NCBI GenBank assembly: GCA_027016965.1
Contig: JALURI010000072.1
Coordinates: 1-5,729 of the forward strand
DNA length: 5,729 bases
Direction of reading: 5' to 3'
Source of the DNA: Geoglobus sp.
Lineage (GTDB): Archaea > Halobacteriota > Archaeoglobi > Archaeoglobales > Archaeoglobaceae
Positions within the stretch are counted from its first letter, which is position 1, and each line of letters opens with the position of its first letter. A program made the position numbers and the translations under genes. Positions 5,335-5,729 of this stretch are shown here, piece after piece. The notes under the pieces were generated by a model. It worked only from the letters and a program-made list of their open reading frames with translations, was not told the origin of the DNA and made no database searches.

Positions 5335-5408
5335 GCCGCCGTAGCTCAGCTGGTCAGAGCGGGTGACTTGTAATCACCAGGCCGCGGGTTCAAATCCCGC
5401 CGGCGGCT
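5335..5408 (+). tRNA. tRNA-Thr (anticodon TGT)
   Basis: A full cloverleaf can be folded by hand. The acceptor stem GCCGCCG (5335-5341) pairs perfectly with CGGCGGC (5401-5407). The D arm is GCTC/GAGC (5344-5347 and 5357-5360). The anticodon stem GGTGA/TCACC encloses loop CTTGTAA (5367-5373), with anticodon TGT at 5369-5371, reading ACA (Thr). The variable loop is 5 nt. The T arm is GCGGG/CCCGC around TTCAAAT (5389-5395). The discriminator is T5408, as known for archaeal tRNA-Thr. The CCA tail is not encoded (TCTGG follows) and no intron is present. The 3' half also appears to be an integration site. Confidence 0.97.
5363..5408 (+). other. Putative attachment site (attL-like) in the tRNA-Thr 3' half
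   Basis: The integrase-like frame starts inside the tRNA and reads straight through its 3' half, giving AGSNPAGG from the T arm. This is how SSV-type integrases overlap their target tRNA after integration. The exact core limits cannot be set because the second copy is not in the window; anticodon loop to discriminator is the usual extent. Confidence 0.5.
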
Positions 5409-5729
5409 CTGGTTCTTCTCCCGTTTCTTGGTCTGAGGAAGATGTTGTCAATATCATCAGAAATTTAAAGCTCGCTGGAAATTCTGACAGATATATAAAA
5501 AGCATGGAACAGAGATTGAAGCGATTTTCTGAGCATTGGTGTTACTGATGACATAATTATTTATATAAACGAATATAAATCGAAATACCGTTATTCCGAG
5601 CTCCATAAAACTATATTGGCTATCAGGATGCTTATAAAAGAAATTGGAGCTTCATTCGCAAACAAAATAGACTGCCGAAGTAACCAAAGAGAAGACAGAA
5701 ATTCATCGAAATCAAGGCATGATTTCCCA
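5363..5729 (+). pseudogene. SSV-type tyrosine integrase, intC fragment, frameshifted and running off the right edge
   Basis: A frame from a GTG at 5363 (inside the tRNA) encodes 61 residues up to a TGA at 5546-5548. After the tRNA-derived AGSNPAGG come SEEDVVNIIRNLKLAG and YIKSMEQRLKRF, like the first helices of the SAM-like core-binding domain of tyrosine recombinases. Removing one T from TTTT at 5525-5528 joins this to a frame open to the window end, giving LKRF-LSIGVTDDIIIYINEY and then HKTILAIRMLIKEIG, which completes that domain. Near 5669 the first frame again looks better (RLPK, then a TAA at 5681-5683, then PKRRQKFIEI), suggesting a second lesion. The catalytic domain lies outside. 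G+C is about 33% over 5461-5700 by hand count, well below the neighbours. Identification rests on pattern, not on a search. Confidence 0.6.

Noticed and set aside
5549..5729. Minus-strand frame of about 45 codons near the right edge
   Set aside because: It is opposite the repaired integrase frame, starts without a visible SD or promoter, and shows no family pattern.
1..5729. CRISPR array, insertion sequence or toxin-antitoxin pair
   Set aside because: No regularly spaced repeats, no terminal inverted repeats with a transposase, and no small gene pair of that kind could be seen. The only mobile signal is the integrase fragment next to the tRNA.

Overview
The window looks like chromosomal DNA of a euryarchaeon, most likely a member of the Archaeoglobales. 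The reasons are the archaeal SRP19, the THUMP-type tRNA G10 methyltransferase, a CBS-ParB fusion protein, TATA/BRE-type promoters, a tRNA without an encoded CCA, and an SRP19 that closely resembles the Archaeoglobus protein as I remember it. No species is claimed. It holds seven complete protein genes, one gene cut by the left edge, one tRNA-Thr gene, and the broken start of an integrase gene at the right edge.

Left half (1-2632, all minus strand). A gene for an EamA-type (DMT superfamily) membrane transporter runs off the left edge. Upstream of it lies a tightly packed four-gene unit, read right to left: a CBS-ParB fusion protein, hisE (histidine synthesis), SRP19 (signal recognition particle) and a tRNA guanine-10 N2-methyltransferase. 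Every junction in this unit overlaps (4, 29 and 4 nt), so the four products are probably translated from one mRNA. A TATA box placed for a leaderless transcript heads the unit.

Middle (2633-4271, plus strand). An 89-bp divergent promoter region separates the left operon from a two-gene unit: a purine-type phosphoribosyltransferase and a methylthioadenosine phosphorylase (MtnP), overlapping by 4 nt. MtnP would release a free purine base and 5-methylthioribose-1-phosphate, and the PRTase could return the base to the nucleotide pool. This is a plausible salvage pair.

Right part (4242-5408). A CobD/HisC-like PLP enzyme on the minus strand converges on mtnP, and the two coding ends overlap by 30 nt. 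Its promoter region (5241-5334) is shared with a divergent tRNA-Thr(TGT) gene.

Right edge (5363-5729). A reading frame leaves the 3' half of the tRNA and encodes what looks like the N-terminal core-binding part of a tyrosine recombinase. It has one clear frameshift and probably a second lesion. DNA here is about 33% G+C by hand count, against about 48-55% in two sampled stretches of the host genes. The layout matches the intC side of an SSV-type integrated element that used the tRNA 3' half as attachment site. The element itself would lie to the right, outside the window. This decayed junction is the main sign of mobile DNA; the rest is ordinary chromosomal housekeeping sequence with some unusual details.
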